A stretch of 64,000 bases of DNA from assembly GCF_028554725.1 (NCBI RefSeq), contig NC_071669.1, positions 55,957,001 through 56,021,000 on the forward strand, written 5' to 3'. The notes beneath the pieces are model-generated. The model made no database searches. It saw only the letters and a program-made list of their open reading frames with translations, and was not told the origin of the DNA. Position numbers and translations under genes: made by a program. The stretch comes from Zeugodacus cucurbitae (Eukaryota; Arthropoda; Insecta; Diptera; Tephritidae). Below are positions 24,167-36,200 of this stretch, piece after piece; the first letter of the stretch is position 1, and every line of letters begins with the position of its first letter.

Positions 24167-24657
24167 CTTTAATACGTCTAAAGATTCCCGCTCTGATATT
24201 CAGAAATTATTAGAAAATACAGCGGATATTTTTGAGGTATTAGAAAGTCCTTTTTGGGTGGAAATTCGAATTACTATTCTTCTAAGAACATAGTTAAAGC
24301 CAAGAGTTCTGAAAATAATTATTTTAAATAATTTTTAATTTTTTTATTAATTTTATACTTTTCCAATAACATTAAATTAATTTTTTTTCTCTCTCTTTTT
24401 CAGGGTAAGTGCATCGTCAGTTTTTACAAGCAGCACTAAATTACATTTTGAAGAACCATTATTTGTAAGTGAGTAACAAAAGCACGCTCAACTCGGTTAA
24501 AATTTCTTCTCAGATATTTTACAACAATAGTAACAACTCTGCAGTCAAAAAAGTGATAGACTTTATTTGTTGTTGTTGTTTTGAAAGGTTTTGACTGACA
24601 TGAGTTGGCTTCCTTTTGAACCAACTTTATTTGAAGTCAAAGAAACAGCCGAGTTTT
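24167..24657. other. Gene-free DNA
   Basis: No feature recognised apart from a TTG run at 24568-24580. Confidence 0.55.
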
Positions 24658-25408
24658 TATACTCTCACATTAATAGTTTCAAAGAGAGTATTATAGATAA
24701 TATTTTCTTGGCACCCTGATGACACGGTTGAAAAATAGGCGAAATCGGTTTACAACCACACCTACTTCCCATATAACTAAATTTTGAATTTCATCTTATT
24801 TCATCACTTTATAATATATACATACAATAAAAGAACTAATAAAGATAACGGAATAAAACTTTATACAAATACCATATTTGAGCTGTGGCATCACTTGTGG
24901 AAAAACCGGACTATAACTTTTCAAGGCCCCGGATATTGAACATGAAGAACTCAGTGCCTAAGGGTAATATTTGATCGAAAATATCGGCAAATCTCTAAGA
25001 TATTTGAATGTATTTCGGAGGAAATTATTTTCTTTTAATAGTGATTCTCCGTTCCAAAAATGGTTAAAATCGGATAAAAACTTCCCCTAGCTCCCACATA
25101 CCTAACTAAAGGTTTTTCAAAAATACGCTTTATTCCGCATATATCGGTTAATATGTGAGATATCTTAGCATAATTAAGTGAGCATATAGTCTTGTATATA
25201 ATATACATTGGTGGTGAAAATGAGTGAAATCGGTTCAGGAAATACCTCAGCTCTCATATACTATATATGATGATTTTCGTTATTTGAGTGACTTTATGCC
25301 GAATATGATGGTCGTATTGTGTGTGTGGTGTTAATAAAACTATAGCAATGAATTGTGAGAGTTTAAAATGTTCGGTTGCATCCGAACTTAGCCTTTCCTT
25401 ACTTGTTT
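24658..25408 (-). repeat. Interspersed repeat family A, copy 2 (internally deleted)
   Basis: The left end TATACTCTCACATTAATAG...GAGAGTATTATAGA is joined directly, near 24700, to TTTCTTGGCACCCTGATGAC. In copy 1 that lies about 770 bp from the left end (near 17860). From there it follows copy 1 to the right-end hairpin GTTCGGTTGCATCCGAAC and TTAGCCTTTCCTTACTTGTT. Thus it is a deletion derivative that keeps both ends. Confidence 0.8.
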
Positions 25409-26019
25409 ATCAGCATTTTACAGTAAGGGAGTAAGTAAGATAAGTTTCTTCAAAGGAAAAAGCTTCTGTTGTTTCTGCATCTTTATATATTATTAAATTT
25501 CATCGATGCCTCTGACTTCAACACGCTACTGCTAAAGCTGTAGAAAATCAATATCCTTACACTGCCACATAAAAGTAGCCGTACTACTGTATTTATATAC
25601 AAGTTTTTATATATTCTCGTATATATATTCCATCTAAAACTCTCCTCCTTTAGCTTATTGCTATTTATTTGATTTTTAATGATATTTTGATGGGGTCTGC
25701 AAGGCGATTTGTCAGCGCCTGCACGTGTTCTATGTTGTCGTATGCAAATTGAGTGTCGATTTTTCCGTTGCTCCTACGAGATGACTGGGATGATCGTGAT
25801 AATCGCCCAGGGCATATCGGCACATCACACATACACATACAATATACATACATATATGCAACAACACATTATTGTCAATATGTGTATATATAGATACACA
25901 CATATATATCATGGTACATGTGTTAACTCACATCAACAAACAAACAACTTGAGAAAGAGTGCGCCGTGATTAAATTAACTGGAAAATTTGTAAATTCAAA
26001 TTGGGCTTAGTGCTCTTAC
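25409..26019. other. Gene-free DNA
   Basis: No gene or repeat family recognised. TATACA and CATACA strings at 25605-25630 and 25830-25910. Confidence 0.55.
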
Positions 26020-26239
26020 CATGTTTCCGTGTCTTTTAGAGACGCCATCTCCACCGTCCAACGTCGCCACCGAGTGTGGCAGCCACATGTAGCTATTTGC
26101 CACACAGCTCGATTCGAGGTCCAACGACTGTCTGCGCGCTGCTCATGCATGGCAACCCATTGAACCTGAGTTCTTCCTCTACCACTTCCATCTTGCCCAC
26201 AGGCGCTTACAGCCGCAGCATTTCGTTCGTGTATTTCAT
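26020..26239 (-). other. Exon-like segment (candidate internal exon)
   Basis: On the minus strand this G+C-rich 220-bp segment is bounded by a good 3' splice-site sequence (TTTTCCTTTCCAG, directly above 26239) and a good 5' splice-site sequence (CATG|GTAAGAG, with GT at 26019-26018). One minus frame is open across the whole segment, from GAA at the third base, about 72 codons, reading EIHERNAAAVSACGQDG and onward; I recognise no domain. The plus strand also has an open frame here, ending at TAG 26256-26258, and a TTTTAG acceptor-like site at 26033-26038. The coding strand is therefore not settled. It could be a real exon of a host gene, an untranslated exon or chance. Confidence 0.25.
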
Positions 26240-26754
26240 CTGGAAAGGAAAATGTTAGTTTATTTATTAGCTTTTAATAGATTTTAATGAAATTGAGGTG
26301 GAAAATGTGTGTCTTAATTGCATTTTCAATTAAATCTCATTGAGTTAATGCCTGAGCTTAAATCACATTAACAATTATAAACTTATAAACTCACATTTAA
26401 TGGGTTATTTTCTCAGCAGAAAACTGTGTTCAGGTTATAGTGAAGTAACTATCATTTCTATTTCGATTCATTTTTAATTAACTGTTCATAGTGTTGATAC
26501 TTTTAATGCATTAAAGGATGCCTTTAAGTGAAAAGACCGTGTGAACCTCATTAGGATGATACTTCGGGTTGGCTAAAGAGTTCTAAGTGCAGTCTGTGAT
26601 CTTTGCAGAAACAGTTCTTAAATTATTAACTCTGATTTAAAGAAATTTCTCTTGTTAAGAACGCTATCTTATAACCCTGAAGAAAAAATTAAATAGTTTT
26701 TGGAAATTCGAAATCGACGAACACTTAACCGCAAATTGACGCACTTTAGAACTG
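26240..26754. other. Gene-free AT-rich DNA
   Basis: No feature recognised. Confidence 0.55.
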
Positions 26755-27430
26755 CATGCGAAGTTCATCAATCGTCGCTGGCTTGTTGGCATAGACCATA
26801 GACTTGACGTAGCCTCACAGGAAATAATCTAAGGGCGTCAAATCACACGACGCACGCACGACGAGGCGGCCATTTCGTGAGAGAATACGTTCACCAAACT
26901 TGGTTTTCAACAAATCGTTTTTGACATTCGCTGTGTGGTTTGTGGCGACGTCCTGTTAAAACCACATTTTGTCCAAGTCCATATCATCCAATTCGGACCA
27001 AAAATAATCGGTTATCATTTAGCGGTAGCGAATCCCATTCACAAAACGTGTCGGTCTTGTTCATCACGGAAGAAGTACGACCCAATGACGCCGCCAGCCT
27101 ATAAACCGCACCAAACCGTAATTTTTTTCGGGTTGCAATGGTGACTCAAGGAGTACGTATGGATTGCTACCTGACCAATAACGCACATTTTTCTTATTGA
27201 CGAAGCCATTCAGACAGAAACTAAAAACTCCCCGCTGAAAATGATTTTTCGATGAAAATCCGGATCATTTTCAAGTTACGAACATACGACGTTATGGTGG
27301 TGAAGCGGCTTCAGCTCTTGCGTCAATTTGATCTTATAAAGATGTAAGTCAAGATCTTTTCGCAAAATTCGCCACAACGACGTCACCGAGATGTCCAACG
27401 CTTGAGAACGACGTGTGGAGACTGATTTGG
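26755..27430 (-). pseudogene. Decayed DD41D (rosa-like) mariner transposase fragment
   Basis: Reading the minus strand from about 27430 to 26755 gives an interrupted copy of the C-terminal two thirds of a transposase related to the intact one at 49090-50175. Recognisable pieces are QDVATNHTANVK around the second catalytic Asp, then KFGERILSRNG, CDLTPLDYFL, GYVKSMVYANKPATID. In-frame stops sit just before QDV (TAA) and after DYFL (TGA), and other frame breaks occur. Forty residues separate the second and third Asp, one fewer than in the intact copy. The wording differs from the intact copy enough to suggest a separate lineage. The N-terminal DNA-binding part and the terminal inverted repeats were not found. 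Confidence 0.75.
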
Positions 27431-29610
27431 ACCTTTCTCATTTGATGCGCTAGCGGCAGCAATATTCTCGACACTACGAGCTTTTCTTTGTCTCACTGGC
27501 ATTTTGTATTGTGCCTTTTATTCAAATTTTTCCACTAGATCCAAATTTCGGTTGTTGTTGGATCGTATGATCTATGATAAAATGACAAACCTTACTGAAG
27601 AGAAATGTCAAAAGAGCGAAAAAGAAGAAAAAATATGGCGTCGTTTACTGTACCTATTGGTCTACTTTTGGAGGGTACCTTTTGAAAAACTCTTTATGAT
27701 AACAGAGCAGTTTTGTTACATATATTAGCCCAATAATTGAGCTATTTCTTTACTATCCTTTTCTTCAGTAACAGTTGAAAGAATTGTCTGGTCTTTTTAA
27801 GATGATTGCATCCTAAGCATCCTTGAACGGTCGCAATGTGTTTTTGGTTGATAATCCAGCTAATGTTGGACTGTGAGTTCCTAATCCTTGATTGTCTATG
27901 ACCATAAATTATTTTAAGGGCATCTTCTGAAAAAGAATTGAGGCTTCATCATCTTATCTTATACAATAGAAAAATAACTCTTCGGGGTCCTTCCGAGAAA
28001 TGAGTGCTTCCCTTTGGGGCACATCTGCATATGTTCGATTTCTAAGACAACTTTGGAGGAAATGCTTTATTTAGTGTCTTTTGATACGAAATTTGCCTAT
28101 AACATAACTCTGAGTGAGAGGTTTTTGCTAAGCTCAGTGCGCTTTGGTACTAATAGTACACGGAATTGATTCGGAGACCTTGTATGATGCATATACTGAT
28201 TTTAATTACTCGGTTTGACTTGAAATTCGATACTTTGGACACTAAAAACTATAAACCAATTATTTTAATTTATTTCACGTAAAAAGAAAATCGTATCCAT
28301 AGACCACATTTTCGTAATAGATTTTCGAAGAGATCTCGAAATATTTCATTATAGATATTCATATACATTAGTAATATTTATAACTACCATAACTTGAGCT
28401 ATGAATTTGAATATTGGAAAAATTTAATATATAACTGAAGATATTATAAACATAATACCGGATGCATATATGTTTAAAAACATATAGATAAACAGTTACA
28501 TAAGTATATATCCACATAAAAATGCTTATTAATACATTATGGCCACACCTACTTTAAAATTATTATGAAAATCATGTACACTAACAACAAACAGTTATTG
28601 TTGTTTTTGTTAATTTTTCACTGCTTTTCGTGCATTTTCATGCTTTAAATTACCTTATTCTAACGCATCGTTTCCTATTTATTCCTAGTTGCGCGTAGAT
28701 GCGCAACCTTTTCATTCAAATGTAAATTTCGCCTTTATTTACTTGCGGATGTTGCACGTTGCACGTTGCCCAGTGGCGTCGTGCATTTAAATCAAATGAA
28801 CAAATGGACAATACGACAATTGTTGTTATTGTATTGTTTTTATTGTTGCATTGTTTTATTATTACGCACACGCTGCTGCTTGTTCAACTCTCTGCTGCCT
28901 TATAGTTGTTGACTTGTTGTTGCAACAACGTGGCACAACAATTTCATTAACATTTTATGAAGCTCGTTTATAGCATTCGGTATTTAGCTACCGTTTGTAC
29001 ACACTTTATTGTTGTTGTGTTAATGCATTTGCATAGACAGCGTTGCACTTGCGTGTGCGCCATGCGTCGGGCGGTCGGAGTGTTTGTGGCATGTTTTGTT
29101 TTTTGTTGCAACAATAATGCGTGTTTTATAATAAAGCGGAGTTTACATATTAAGCATATTTAATAGCAACAAATGAAGTTATATGCAAACATATTCTCTA
29201 CTCACTCCCAACAGTACAAGTCTAATGAGGCTTGGAAGTTAGATCGCTTAGAGTTCTATCGCTTGTGCTTATCTAATGACTTGTTGTTGTGTCTGTGCTT
29301 GATTTAATGCGTGTATTTGTAATTTCATTATGCCATTTTATCGCCGTCCACTAATCGCTGCTCTAATGGGCCCTTTTCATTATTATCATTATTATTATTA
29401 ATAATAATATGGCAACTCCATTAGTTAAAAGGTATCATTTAATTACCAGCCATAACTACTCCATTTATGCGTTTTAATTATTTGCTTTAATGGAGAATTT
29501 GTTGTTAGTATACTATGATGTCACAGTCAATATATAACGGGATTTTTAGGTTAGTAGAAATGATACTTATTTTTGTTTAAAGTATTGAATTGAATATTTC
29601 TGTAGTTATA
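27431..29610. other. Gene-free DNA
   Basis: No gene supported. TTG/CAA runs lie at 28590-28610, 28815-28860 and 28910-28935. A small AT hairpin (ATTATTATTA/ATAATAAT) lies at 29390-29408. The frame at 28957-29163 follows TTG/TGT repeats and has no domain. Confidence 0.6.
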
Positions 29611-30052
29611 TTAGGTTGACAAATATCTCCCTTCCGCTTTTTTGCTCTTTATTCAATGCTTTATAAAAAGTGTTACAGTAATCAGATTTAGTTAAATATG
29701 CGCAGTTTCGCAATAATCTGCTTCCATCTAGACAGCAACTTCGTAATACCCCCCTCGTAGAAGCCCCCCTCCTTATTTGCGAAGAACTCGGACTGCCACT
29801 TTTCACAAGCCTCTTTTGAGTTCAACTTTACACCACCAAGGGCGTTCGCCATGGACAGGAACAGGTGGTAATCACTTGGCGTTATGTTCGGGCTCTATGG
29901 TGGATGCGATAAAACCTCCCATCCGAGCTCCCGTAGCTTCTGAAGAGTCATCAACGAAGTGTGTGGTCTGGCGTTGTCCTGGTGGAATACTACACCCTTC
30001 CTGTTGGCCAGTTCTGGTCGATCGGAAGGAAGGGCGATATTTGCCAACCTAA
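29611..30052 (-). mobile_element. Internally deleted mariner element
   Basis: The left end TTAGGTTGACAAATATCTCC and the reverse complement of the right end TTAGGTTGGCAAATATCGCC match at 18 of 20 positions. Each end is flanked by TA (29609-29610 and 30053-30054), the usual mariner target duplication. At 442 bp it is about a third of a full element. The right terminus is joined almost directly to the middle of the transposase, so the N-terminal two thirds is missing. It belongs to the same family as the element at 55476-56729, judging by shared ends and shared C-terminal text. Confidence 0.9.
29620..30040 (-). pseudogene. Mariner transposase C-terminal fragment (DD34D type)
   Basis: The minus strand from about 30030 reads ELANRKGVVFHQDNARPHTS, the segment carrying the second catalytic Asp of mariner transposases. 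It continues LRELGWEVLSHPP, an in-frame stop (TAG), then SPNITPSDYHLF, which keeps the third Asp in PSD. A shifted frame then ends in LTKSDYCNTFYKALNKEQKS and leads into the terminal repeat. The helix-turn-helix region and the first catalytic Asp are absent. It cannot encode an active enzyme. Confidence 0.9.
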
Positions 30053-31384
30053 TATATTGTAAAACCGCTCTTAACCGCGAGTACTTCATTAAATAGCATT
30101 TTCAAATTAATAGACCCTCCAATTCTCATCGGCTATTCTTTTAAAAACATGTTCTAAGACAACACCTCCGATATGCCACTCGTCAGTTTGTACTCCATTT
30201 GATTATCCCAGCGTTTAATACATGTTTCTAATGTTAAGTATTTACTTGTAGTTCAAATATTTGTAAATTGTATCTCGAAGATCTGTCTAAAATTTCATCA
30301 AAATCGGTTAGTTTGTCTTATAGTTCTCAGTAAATTTTAACAATCGAATTTGAAAACAAAATATTGAGAAAAAAGGGTTTAAAGTTTATAGTGACAATAA
30401 AGCTCCTTTGGAACGCATAACTTCTTCAGACTGTATCTCTAGAACTATAACTTGGATGGACTTGAAATGTTATATCAATATTCTAGAGATATTGTAAGAC
30501 AACAAAATATCAATTTCTTCCGTGAAACAGATCTAACGCCTTAAAAATGTATAACAAGAGAATTAAGATAGATATCTGATAGAGATAAAACAATTTATAT
30601 GAAATATGGCGTCAATGAAGTTGTCAAATTTATTCAGAATTATAAAAATTCTCAAGCCGACTAAATTTGTATATACACTGAACCCCGCTTAAATGTAATG
30701 TAATGATGTAATCTATTGTAATGGATTGTCACTTAATTTGAGGAACTAATGTTAAGGAGGGAGGTCTGATAAATGCTCCCAGACGCAAATACACGAACTA
30801 AAATAAACATAACTCGTCAAATATGACTACTAATTACATAAATATTTGTACACACATATATTAGAACATGTGCTCGACTCTTATATGAATTTATTAATAA
30901 ACAAAATACAACTCTGTATGTAATGCGGTAGCGACGCGCTTATTGTCCAATGCTCACTTATTCATTGTAAGCGGCTTCAATCAACCAAATGACTAGCTTT
31001 CCAATCCATTATGTTTTGCAAACCGCCCCCTTTTTAGGCCGCAGTTGTTGTCCGCTTGAATGTAGCGCTCTGTGGGACATTTAATATGTTAGAGCAGTTT
31101 GTTTGGATATGTGGAGAAGTAGGCTGAATGGTTTACTAGAGTTATACTCCTCATGGATTGGAACAATTTTATATTATTTTCATATATTGCGGTGTGTTGG
31201 AGAGAGAGGGAGGCTCAGTCTATTCAATAAATTCTTAATATGTCTGCTTACTTAAGTATAATTGTGACCACTAATGGGTGGTTTAAAGTTGTGAATAAAA
31301 TAAATATTTACAATTTGGAAGGGAAGCTTTAATGAGAAATAAAATAAAATATCTAAAACTATTTATCCTTCCTGCTTTCTGGCG
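30053..31384. other. Gene-free DNA
   Basis: No gene or clear repeat. The phrase TTTCATCAAAATCGGTTAG near 30292 resembles words common in families A and B, so part of 30240-30560 may be an old repeat. Confidence 0.5.
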
Positions 31385-31880
31385 CCAACTAGAGCTCATC
31401 GTTTCATCGTCTGCGGTATTCGCCGTCGCCAATGTTCAGAGGATCATAAATCTTTCGCAAAACCTTACTTTCGAAAACCCCAAGAGTCGTCTCATCGGAT
31501 GTTGACTTCGTCCACGCTTCTGCGCTACATCAGGGCGGGAATAATGAGCAACTTATAGCGTTTGATTTTGGTTCGTCGAGAGAGGACTTTACTTTTCTAT
31601 TGCCTACTCAGTCCAAAGGAGCACCTTTTGGCAAGAGTGATTCTGCGTTGGATTTCGATGCTGACATTGTTGGTGTTGTTGATACTGGTTCCAAGGTATA
31701 CGATCTACGACTTCGAAGTTATGACTGTCAACGGTGAAGTGGGAGCCAAGACGCGAATGTGCTGACTGTTTGTTTGATGGCAGGAGAAATTTCGTCTTGT
31801 CCTCATTCACCACCAGACCCATACGCTTCGCTTCCTTATCCAATATGGAAAAAGCAGAAGATATAGTATGAATAAGTTAC
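31385..31880 (-). pseudogene. Non-LTR retrotransposon reverse-transcriptase tail, 5'-truncated
   Basis: On the minus strand the sequence from about 31870 reads LDKEAKRMGLVVNEDKTKFL, typical of the palm/thumb part of a non-LTR reverse transcriptase just after the catalytic YADD box. The YADD itself is missing. Through frame changes it continues with NNTNNVSIEIQ and RITLAKRCFFGLS, then RTKIKLYKSLIIP and TLGVFERKVLRKIYDPL, ending with GEYRRR near 31410. FERKVLRKIYGP is characteristic of RTE-like and related endonuclease/reverse-transcriptase elements; the clade call is inference. The copy is 5'-truncated, as is usual for target-primed insertions, and broken. Confidence 0.75.
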
Positions 31881-32423
31881 GCGCTCCAGAGTAGCTGGTA
31901 TAGTCACTCAACACTTTGAAGACGTGTTTCTTAAAACTGTGTTTTCAAAGTTGGTTGTTAAGATTTCGATGCAACCGATCTTGATGAAACCTTAGACTTC
32001 GAGATACAATTAAATAGAAATTCAGTTCAGACTACAATTCATCAATTTTAGGTTTACCGACTACCTTCTCGATTTTAAGTGCAACGTAAATAATTGGGGG
32101 GAAATATAGATTTTGGAAGCTAGACCTAAAAAAAAAAAACAGAAATATAAAGGGATCCCATGGGCCGAAAAGACACTCTAAAATAATGCGACCATAATGA
32201 TAAAATTGAAGGAAGAGGGATTTTCAACAAAAGCTCCAACAACTGGTATTAGCTACCTTTACGACTCTTTCCAACTGATCAAACAATAGAAATGACTCGA
32301 TAGTACTTTTTATCGAATGGGGATCACTATAGAAACTAATAACATTTAATGTTCCTGAAAAAGCCTATTATTTAGAAATTGTATGAAAACAAAATTTGAA
32401 GAATCAGGACGAAAAACCTTCAA
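31881..32423. other. Gene-free DNA
   Basis: No feature recognised; a short poly-A run near 32129-32139. Confidence 0.5.
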
Positions 32424-33206
32424 AACAAGTAAGGAAGGGCAAAGTTCGACTGTGACCGAACATTTTATACTCTCGCAATTTTTTATTTAATTTTATTAAT
32501 ATAACATACCAATTGCCACATATATTCGGCATATATATGGTATAAAGTCCATTGAAAGTTGGAAACCCTAACATTAGGTATACAGCAGCTGGGCGAATTT
32601 ATGACGCGATTTCACTCATTTTTGACACGGAGACATATAATTAGAAGAAACATATTCCCTCCGAATTCCATCAAAAAAAATTTTTTAGAAGCACTGAGGT
32701 CCTCATATTCGATGTATAGGGTATTGAAAACCTATGGTCCCGATTTCGGCGATTTCTAGAAAGGGGCTGGCACACTATAAATGCAGCAATTTTGCAAAGT
32801 TCTGCACCGATATCGTAACCGATTCAGATCGACTTCAAAGTTCTTGTATATGGGAAGTGGGCGTGGTTGTGAACCGATTTGGACTATTTTTACAACATAT
32901 CATTGGGAAGCTAGGAAGATTATATCAACCGAATTTCATTGAAATTGGTGAAGTAGTTTCGGAGATATGGGTTTTGACCCGTAAGTGGGCGGAACCAAAT
33001 TTTGTATAACATTTTGAGTGCAGCGCTTCTATATCAACTTTATGTTGATATTTAAGGCTTCTGGTGGTTTTTCTTACTGAATTAAAGCAATTTTAGTAGT
33101 TTTCAATATAACCTTTCTATGGGAGGTGGGCGAGGTTATAATCCGATTTCCACCATTTTTGGAGGATACTCTCTTTAGCAGCTTTGTCCCGAGAGTATAA
33201 AATCGA
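32424..33206 (+). repeat. Interspersed repeat family A, copy 3 (diverged, deleted)
   Basis: Begins ACAAGTAAGGAAGGGCAAAG, then the hairpin word GTTCGACTGTGACCGAAC and ATTTTATACTCTCGCAA. It shares with copy 4 the phrases GGAAGTGGGCGTGGTTGTGAACCGATTT, TCATTGAAATTGGTGAAGTAGTTTCGGAGATATGGGTTTTGACCCGTAAGTGGGCG and GGAGGTGGGCG (given here only as landmarks, 32855-33130). It ends near CGAGAGTATAAAATCGA. More diverged than copies 1, 4 and 5. Confidence 0.7.
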
Positions 33207-36200
33207 TTCGATTATTGAAAGTACTTAGTGTTTATATCTCAAAAAATTATCTTTATATCGAAACTGAATCCCCAAAAATAGCCAACTTCATATAAATAAA
33301 TAATTTCGCCACCTTCTTTCATATGAAATCATACCCAAAATGTGTCTAAATTTAATTTAAATATAACACTTGGCTATCAAGCCGACGAGCTCAAATAAAA
33401 AACACAAAAAATTACATATGTCTACACATGTACATACATATGTATGTCTGTCTGTATGCACAAGCAATTGCCAAAATGATGAAAGCGATAAGCGATGAAG
33501 GAAGTTGATAACACCAACTGACCATTAGACATGCCGTCAATCAGTCACTTAGTCATTAGCGTACGCGTAAAGCAACGCTAAAAACTGCTGAATATGCCAA
33601 ACGTGAGCAATGCGTTGTATGCCGCACTCATACATACATATATAAAATTGATGTACATATACATATATATATATATGTATGTCTGCCATCGTAAAGTGAA
33701 CGCAAACATTTCAGCACATGCCATTAAATTAATTTCAACAAAAATTGCATAATTGCAAAACAAACAAACAAAAAACCGCCAACAATAACACAAGCGAACG
33801 TACGAGCGGCGAGTAAATTGCAAGTTGGCACACAGGAGAGCACACACACATATTCACTTAGTTGGAAGCATTCACATGCGTTCATTTTCATTGTAGGCAA
33901 ATAAAATTGTGGGACGTGCACACGTGGGCCAAGCTGAAGATATTCTACAAAGGCACACATGCATACATATATGAATTATATATGTATATGTATTACATAT
34001 AGCTATGTATACTCCACTTTCGCGCCATTCTGAGTGAGCGCCATTCATGATTGCTTTGACCGACAACAAGCAAAGCAAAGCGAAGCGAAACACTTTTATT
34101 GGCGTGTGGATGTGTGGGTGAAGGCCTCTACATATAAATTTTCCACCACACCTTCACCTCCTCAAGCCTTCACCTACTCTAGAATCCACAGGCTTTTAAG
34201 CCCGTCTAACCGCAACGCAACGTCTGCATCCATGAATTTTCGAGCAATTCAAAGTATCTGCAAGCTGCAAATTCACGACTTCAAAATGCTGCCATTCACA
34301 AGCAACAAAGTTGAAAGTAAAAGATTTGCGAATTGCATGCAACGCTTGCACATACATACATACAAACTCACATACATATAAATATATCTCCTTATGCATG
34401 TACCTCCAAGCATATGTGTATGTGTGGTTAAGCGTTTGCAGCGCTTTTTTCTTTTCGCTGTCAATCACTGTCAGTGTGAAGCTAAGCCATAAACAATATC
34501 GGATTTCTTGGCACAGAATACTAATTAAATAACACAAAAATAAATAAGATTCAACTGACAAGATAAGCAGCAGTAAGTGAGCGCTACATCTGTACGTTTG
34601 CATATATAGCATAATATATATGTACATACATGCATACATATTTAGAGCTGGAAACATGCAGCAGCTATCCAACAAGCCAAGAGCAACATAGAAATCTACT
34701 ATACCATATACTTACTCATATAAATACTGGTAGATCGTCGAAGGGGGTGGAGAATAATTAAGCGATTTTAGTCTTAAAAGCTTTAAACTCTTTTACAGTT
34801 ATTTTCTATACTCTAATTGTGCTTTAATAAGCGGAGTTTTAATATTTTTGAAAAATATTTTGACTTTGACTAAGGTTATGTTTAAGGTCATATACCCCAA
34901 AAGCTAAATTTGAATTAATTTCAATTGAAAAGTTTTGTTCCAATTAGTTCAAACCAAAAATCTTATATCCAAAAATTCTGTAGGATATTTAAAAATTTTA
35001 TTATTTTAAAGTTGCGTGTTAAACATAACATTTTTATTACATTAGGGTGAAACCAAAAAAATCCGACATCGATGTAAGCTTATGGTTATATGCAAAAATG
35101 TGTCCTATAAGTCCTAAACTCAATATATTTCACTTGAAGTTATATTAAACCGGTAAAAATATTTTTTCCACTGACGAGATGTCATACTTCACGTAATTTG
35201 ACCTTTGTAGACTGCTATGCATGGATCAGTTGTATATGATGATAGGCATTTTTTCTTAATCCTTAGCAGATTGTGAAACGGTCCTTGTTATGAGGAAATT
35301 CTTTGACAATTTCTTAAATATTTCTTAGTAAATAATATCCACGACATTTTGATCCACCCTAATATTATGGAAAGTTTAAATTCAAGTTCACGGCTAAGTA
35401 ATACCACATTTTTCCAACTTATAAAGAACATATATATGTATAGATGGGACTATAAAATACGAATCTCAGCTTAGTATTCATAAGGACTTGGATTTACCTG
35501 ATAGTTGAGGGAACTTTCAATAAAACTTCTTTATCGATCGATTATCTGCGAATTTCTCATTAGAATTATTGGGATCCTGTAATGAAAAGAAAATAAAAAT
35601 TAATATTTTACTACGTATACATAAGTTACCTTGAATAATCAAATTTTTATTGGATAAATCCTACAATGGCGCCAATACCGCTTCTAGATATTCGACCAAC
35701 TTTCTTATCTAATTTTTTTAATCTTCTTATGAAAACCAAAAACAAAAATGTATAACAGCTGATCGGTTATCGAGTAGCCGGCAGTATAAAGTATAAATCA
35801 ATATAAATTTTAATTGATAAATTATTGTATTGTTGTTACATGTGCTTTCTTAAATATATGAACAGGTGAAAGCTCTGAAAAACTGAATGTTAATGTTGGC
35901 GAAAACCCAACATGAGCTTTTCAAATTTCATTACAAGGTTGAAAGCACTGCAAATTTCTATTTTTTAAAACGATAAATGCAGATATAAACTTTTAAAAGT
36001 TTGTAACTGAGTGAAAGCTCTGTCTGAATTTAATATGCTATAAGTGCCTCGCTACTTGAATCGAATATTTTTATACAAAATCGTGATAAATTAATATTTT
36101 TCCAAATATTTTACAGATTAAAGTGTTAAATAAGATATTTTGTATGTTTTTGTTTTGAAGAAAATAATAAGAAATTTAAAATTCTTCTTGCTTTTAAGGG

